35,769 bases of DNA from a virus: positions 1 through 35,769 of the IMG/VR virus record IMGVR_UViG_3300042375_000231. One strand, given 5' to 3'. The notes under the pieces were generated by a model, which searched no databases, was not told the origin of the DNA, and was given only the letters and a program-made list of their open reading frames with translations. Below, piece after piece: positions 33,032-35,769 of this stretch. The translations under genes and the position numbers were made by a program. Position 1 is the first letter of the stretch; each line of letters begins with the position of its first letter.

Positions 33032-33709
33032 ATGTTACAACCTAAAAAACCTGTTAAGGTAGTAGAAAAGAAAACTACTGTTACAACTAAACCAAAAAAA
33101 TCTAAGAGTGCTTCTGAAAGAATTGGAGACTTAACATTAAGAGATGTTAAAGATGCTGGTGAAACAGCTCTTAATCTTTCTACTCTTGGTGGATATGGAG
33201 TTGCAAAGAAAAAAATTAAAGAGTTAACTGGTATGAAATCTGGTGGTACTATGAAGAAAGCTAAATCTGGTGCTAAGTTTGATCTTAACAAAGATGGTAA
33301 AACCACTTTTAAAGATGTATTAATTGGAAGAGGTGTTCTTCCTAAAACAGCTAAATCTGGTGGTAAAATGAAAAAAGCTCAAGATGGAAATAACGTTGTT
33401 CCAAGAAATCTTAATAAACGTCAATATGAAAGAGTTACTAGAATTAATGAAACTTCTAGAGAACGAGCTAATAAAGTAGCTAATAGAATTAGTAATAGAA
33501 GAAATGCAAGAGGAGCAGAAAATCCTAGAATGAATGGTGATGTTCAGTTCAATATGAAGTCTGGTGGTACTATGAAAGCTCAGACTGGAGAAAAATTAAT
33601 TAAATCAAAAAAAGAGCAATTAAAAAAACGTATTGATAAATTAGCACCTAAAAAACAAACTATGAAATCTGGTGGATCAATGAAAAAATGCAAGTATGGC
33701 TGCAAGTAA
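33032..33709 (+). CDS. Basic protein with GG-KKA repeats and an EF-hand-like loop
   Basis: 225 residues. Four copies of a GG-x-M-K motif (SGGTMKKAKSGA, SGGKMKKAQDGN, SGGTMKAQTGE and SGGSMKKCKYGCK at the end) separate short structured segments. Residues 84-95 (DLNKDGKTTFKD) fit a 12-residue EF-hand or dockerin-like calcium loop with Asp84, Asn86, Asp88 and Asp95 in ligand positions. A segment at about 30-68 is helical. The last 14 nt overlap the next gene. The repeats may be processing or interaction sites. Function unknown. Confidence 0.55.
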   Translation: MLQPKKPVKVVEKKTTVTTKPKKSKSASERIGDLTLRDVKDAGETALNLSTLGGYGVAKKKIKELTGMKSGGTMKKAKSGAKFDLNKDGKTTFKDVLIGRGVLPKTAKSGGKMKKAQDGNNVVPRNLNKRQYERVTRINETSRERANKVANRISNRRNARGAENPRMNGDVQFNMKSGGTMKAQTGEKLIKSKKEQLKKRIDKLAPKKQTMKSGGSMKKCKYGCK

Positions 33710-33863
33710 ATCAATGACTTCTGGCAAAGCTAAGAAGAGTGGTAAGCCTAGAATGGCTCCTAAGGTAGCTCCTCCTAACCCAATCAATGGGAATTATATG
33801 AAGGAAGCTGGAAGTGAAGGTACAAAAAGACCTTTATTTAAAAAGAAAAGAATATCAAAATAA
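33696..33863 (+). CDS. Very small basic protein, 55 aa, end of basic cluster
   Basis: ATG at 33696, inside the end of the previous gene in another frame. It begins MAASKSMTSGKAKKSGKPRM and ends KRPLFKKKRISK; rich in Lys, Pro and Ser, with no predicted hydrophobic core. The terminator 1 nt downstream confirms it as the last gene of the operon. Function unknown. Confidence 0.5.
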   Translation: MAASKSMTSGKAKKSGKPRMAPKVAPPNPINGNYMKEAGSEGTKRPLFKKKRISK

Positions 33864-33864
33864 T

Positions 33865-33890
33865 AAAGCCCCTTGATTGGGGCTTTTTTT
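33865..33890. terminator. Bidirectional intrinsic terminator
   Basis: AAAGCCCC (33865-33872) and GGGGCTTT (33879-33886) form a perfect 8-bp stem with a TTGATT loop, followed by T residues to 33890. On the minus strand the same hairpin is followed by TATTATTTT. It separates the basic-protein operon from the convergent FkbM gene, whose stop codon lies at the end of the T run. Confidence 0.85.
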
Positions 33891-34545
33891 ATGTACCATA
33901 TTCTTTGTAGAATATCTCTCCATTGAATGCAGATTCTATTGACTTATGTAAAGCTATTGGATCTTGTTCTGCAGAGAATTTATGATATTCAATTCCTATA
34001 TATTTAAACTGATTAAGCTTATCTAATATTGTAGGGATGATAGCATATTCCCCTCCTTCACAATCTATCTTTAAGTACACACAACCTTCTGTTATGTACT
34101 TGTTAATTGTTTCTGTCTTGCATATAGGCATATCATGTGTATGGTAGAATGCAGAAGATCCTCCTGTATTATCTTTTGGAGTACCTATTTTAATCTCACC
34201 ACCTTCTACATCTGTTATAGCTGTATTGTGTAGCTCAATATCTGATAGAGATAAACCATTTAAGATGATGTTCTTCTGAAACTGCTCAAAGTTAGATAGC
34301 ACTGGTTCAAATGCAATAACTCTACATCCAAACTTTTTCTTTGCGTATATAGAAAACATTCCTACGTTAGCACCTATATCTAAAACAATATCGTTCTCAG
34401 ATAACTGGATTTTTTCTAATCCATAATAATCTGATATTAGTTCTCCAAAAACAAAAGGTACAGTGTTTGATGTAGCTATGTCTTCGAATGTTAATTCAAT
34501 ACCTCCTACAGTATTAGTCCAAGTGGATTTCGTAATTTCTGTCAT
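33889..34545 (-). CDS. FkbM family methyltransferase
   Basis: 218 residues. DIGANVGMFSIYAKKKFG is the SAM-binding loop, followed by VIAFEP with the acidic residue that holds the ribose, and later LKIDCEGGEY, the FkbM signature. FkbM enzymes O-methylate sugars and other small molecules; in phages and glycan clusters they usually modify sugar hydroxyls. Its start overlaps the upstream GT61-like gene by 32 nt, so the two are co-expressed. It probably methylates a sugar placed by one of the glycosyltransferases here; that part is inference. Confidence 0.8.
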   Translation of the reverse strand: MTEITKSTWTNTVGGIELTFEDIATSNTVPFVFGELISDYYGLEKIQLSENDIVLDIGANVGMFSIYAKKKFGCRVIAFEPVLSNFEQFQKNIILNGLSLSDIELHNTAITDVEGGEIKIGTPKDNTGGSSAFYHTHDMPICKTETINKYITEGCVYLKIDCEGGEYAIIPTILDKLNQFKYIGIEYHKFSAEQDPIALHKSIESAFNGEIFYKEYGT

Positions 34546-35769
34546 AATTTAATTCATTTTTTATTAATCTAAGTAATTCTATGTCTGTACTAGGTAGCAT
34601 TGCATAAGGATGTTCATTAACAAAGAATTCAACATGTAAAGATGCTTCTGTTAAGAATTTACATAACGCATCACCATCTTGTGCTCTTTTACAATACTCT
34701 CTAAACACTTCACCATCTTTTGCTACATTACCTTCAGTAATTTGTCCAGACTTAAGTGTTTGAATTGCCTCATTGATTATATCTATTAGGGGCTCAACTT
34801 CTAAATTATTATGTTTATATCTATCGTAATATAACGATGTAACATAATAAGTTCCAGCACATATAGGTTGTTCCATATATGCAGGAATTAAATGATCTGC
34901 ATGTTTAGATTCTAATATCTTAAGATTTCCTCTAACACCATTGGTTTGTGTATGCTCTATGAATCCAAGGTTAACACTCACTGCTCCTTTCTTCATTAGT
35001 GGTAAATACATTATTGCTGTTCCAGGTGAAGTTACTTGTATATCTACATCTTGGAAATCTCTCATCTGATCTACAAATTTTGGATTTCCAGAACGTCTGT
35101 AGTCATGATACCAATCGACAAACTTTATATCACATACACTAGACATACGTTTAACCACTGTATTTATTACTTCTAGATTATTATGATCAAAACGTTTGTT
35201 GTTAATAACTATAACTTTGGGAATCTCATTGATAGGTTTATCAATAGCAATGTTGTGCACTTCAAAAATTCTTCTTTTGAACTGCTGTAAACCATCCCAC
35301 TCCTTACCATATATAAAGACTTCTTTATTCTGTACTCTATTACCTGCAGGTTCTGTTCCTGCAATTAACGTTTTAAAATGATAGTCTTTATCTAGCTTTG
35401 GGTATTCTAATAAGTCTTGTTTAGTAAATGCTTTGATTGTATCATACATCATGTTCTCTCTCCAAGACCAATCTGTAGAAAGATAAGTGAATGGTTCATC
35501 TACATATCCAAACTTCAATAGTGATAAGTAGATAGGATAAAGACAATCAAATAATCCATGTCCTACATTTCCATACCATAAGTTGTCAGATAGCACTGAT
35601 AGATCTATACTTGTCACATTATGTAAGTTCTGAACATAAGCATTAAGCTCTTCTTCAGAATTAAACTTCATGACAGTTGGTTTCCAATGATATGATATAG
35701 TAAACTTCTTTACGTATGGTAAATCTACATCATCTAGTGCTAAAAAATAAATGGTACCCTGTATAGAAT
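34514..35769 (-). CDS. GT61-like glycosyltransferase, 5' end outside window
   Basis: The frame stays open with protein-like sequence from the Met at 35671 to the right edge (LALDDVDLPYVKKFTISYHW precedes that Met), so the true start lies beyond the window; 418 residues are visible. GNVGHGLFDCLYPIYL and VTSPGTAIMYLPLMKKGAVSVNLG resemble the GT61 (DUF563) family, which includes O-GlcNAc and xylosyl transferases that use a His near the N-terminal motif. HDYRRSGNPKFVDQM lies between them. No membrane segment is visible. It overlaps the FkbM gene by 32 nt. Family assignment is by motif resemblance; donor and acceptor are unknown. Confidence 0.55.
   Translation of the reverse strand, partial: SIQGTIYFLALDDVDLPYVKKFTISYHWKPTVMKFNSEEELNAYVQNLHNVTSIDLSVLSDNLWYGNVGHGLFDCLYPIYLSLLKFGYVDEPFTYLSTDWSWRENMMYDTIKAFTKQDLLEYPKLDKDYHFKTLIAGTEPAGNRVQNKEVFIYGKEWDGLQQFKRRIFEVHNIAIDKPINEIPKVIVINNKRFDHNNLEVINTVVKRMSSVCDIKFVDWYHDYRRSGNPKFVDQMRDFQDVDIQVTSPGTAIMYLPLMKKGAVSVNLGFIEHTQTNGVRGNLKILESKHADHLIPAYMEQPICAGTYYVTSLYYDRYKHNNLEVEPLIDIINEAIQTLKSGQITEGNVAKDGEVFREYCKRAQDGDALCKFLTEASLHVEFFVNEHPYAMLPSTDIELLRLIKNELNYDRNYEIHLD

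Overview
The window reads as part of the genome of a large, AT-rich, tailed double-stranded DNA phage, very probably infecting a member of the Bacteroidota. Three lines point there. Likely promoters follow the Bacteroidota pattern (TTG or TTTG, about 20 nt, then TAnnTTTG). Almost no gene has a Shine-Dalgarno sequence. The first gene is a giant protein with a DFDID active-site motif of the type described for virion RNA polymerases of crAss-like phages. Capsid, portal and terminase genes are not in the window, so placement in Crassvirales is an inference.

Layout, left to right. (1) 1-9793: two giant proteins, an RNA-polymerase-like protein whose 5' end lies outside the window and a 1635-residue protein with a RecB/Cas4-type PD-(D/E)XK nuclease signature; both are good candidates for virion cargo. 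(2) 9865-17119: tail-fibre region, dominated by a 2154-residue fibre in which about 800 residues are Gly-Thr-Ser triplets, followed by about ten 'VGIGT' fibre repeats. (3) 17128-17354: a one-gene transcription unit (promoter, 55-aa ORF, terminator). (4) 17336-20776, minus strand: a 1146-aa fusion of a methyltransferase, a GT-A-like domain, a GT4 glycosyltransferase and a TibC/Aah-type O-heptosyltransferase-like domain with its four-cysteine metal finger. (5) 20958-22881: lysis cassette (two small membrane proteins, a DUF5675/L,D-transpeptidase-like protein, overlapping spanin-like genes) plus two tiny conserved genes, closed by a terminator. (6) 22988-30029: an accessory, host-interaction region built from short N-terminal anchor modules joined through poly-Thr linkers to different payloads, together with a second glycosyltransferase, a FISUMP (C-type-lectin-like) protein and two tandem trypsin-like proteases. 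(7) 30035-33863: a ferritin-like protein and a run of small, very basic Lys/Gly-rich proteins, ended by a bidirectional terminator. (8) 33889-35769, minus strand: an FkbM methyltransferase and a GT61-like glycosyltransferase that runs off the right edge.

How the parts may work together (inference): the phage carries several glycosyltransferase and methyltransferase domains right beside extremely Ser/Thr-rich fibre and linker sequences. The TibC/Aah family O-glycosylates serines in repetitive surface proteins, so the most interesting reading is a phage-encoded system that glycosylates its own fibre and decoration proteins. The decoration genes look built for domain exchange: three different anchor types, low-complexity Thr linkers, and several ORFs that stop right after the linker.

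Coding density is very high. No gap between genes exceeds about 200 nt (the longest is 20777-20957, a divergent promoter region). I saw no tRNA, rRNA, CRISPR array, insertion sequence, integrase or reverse transcriptase.
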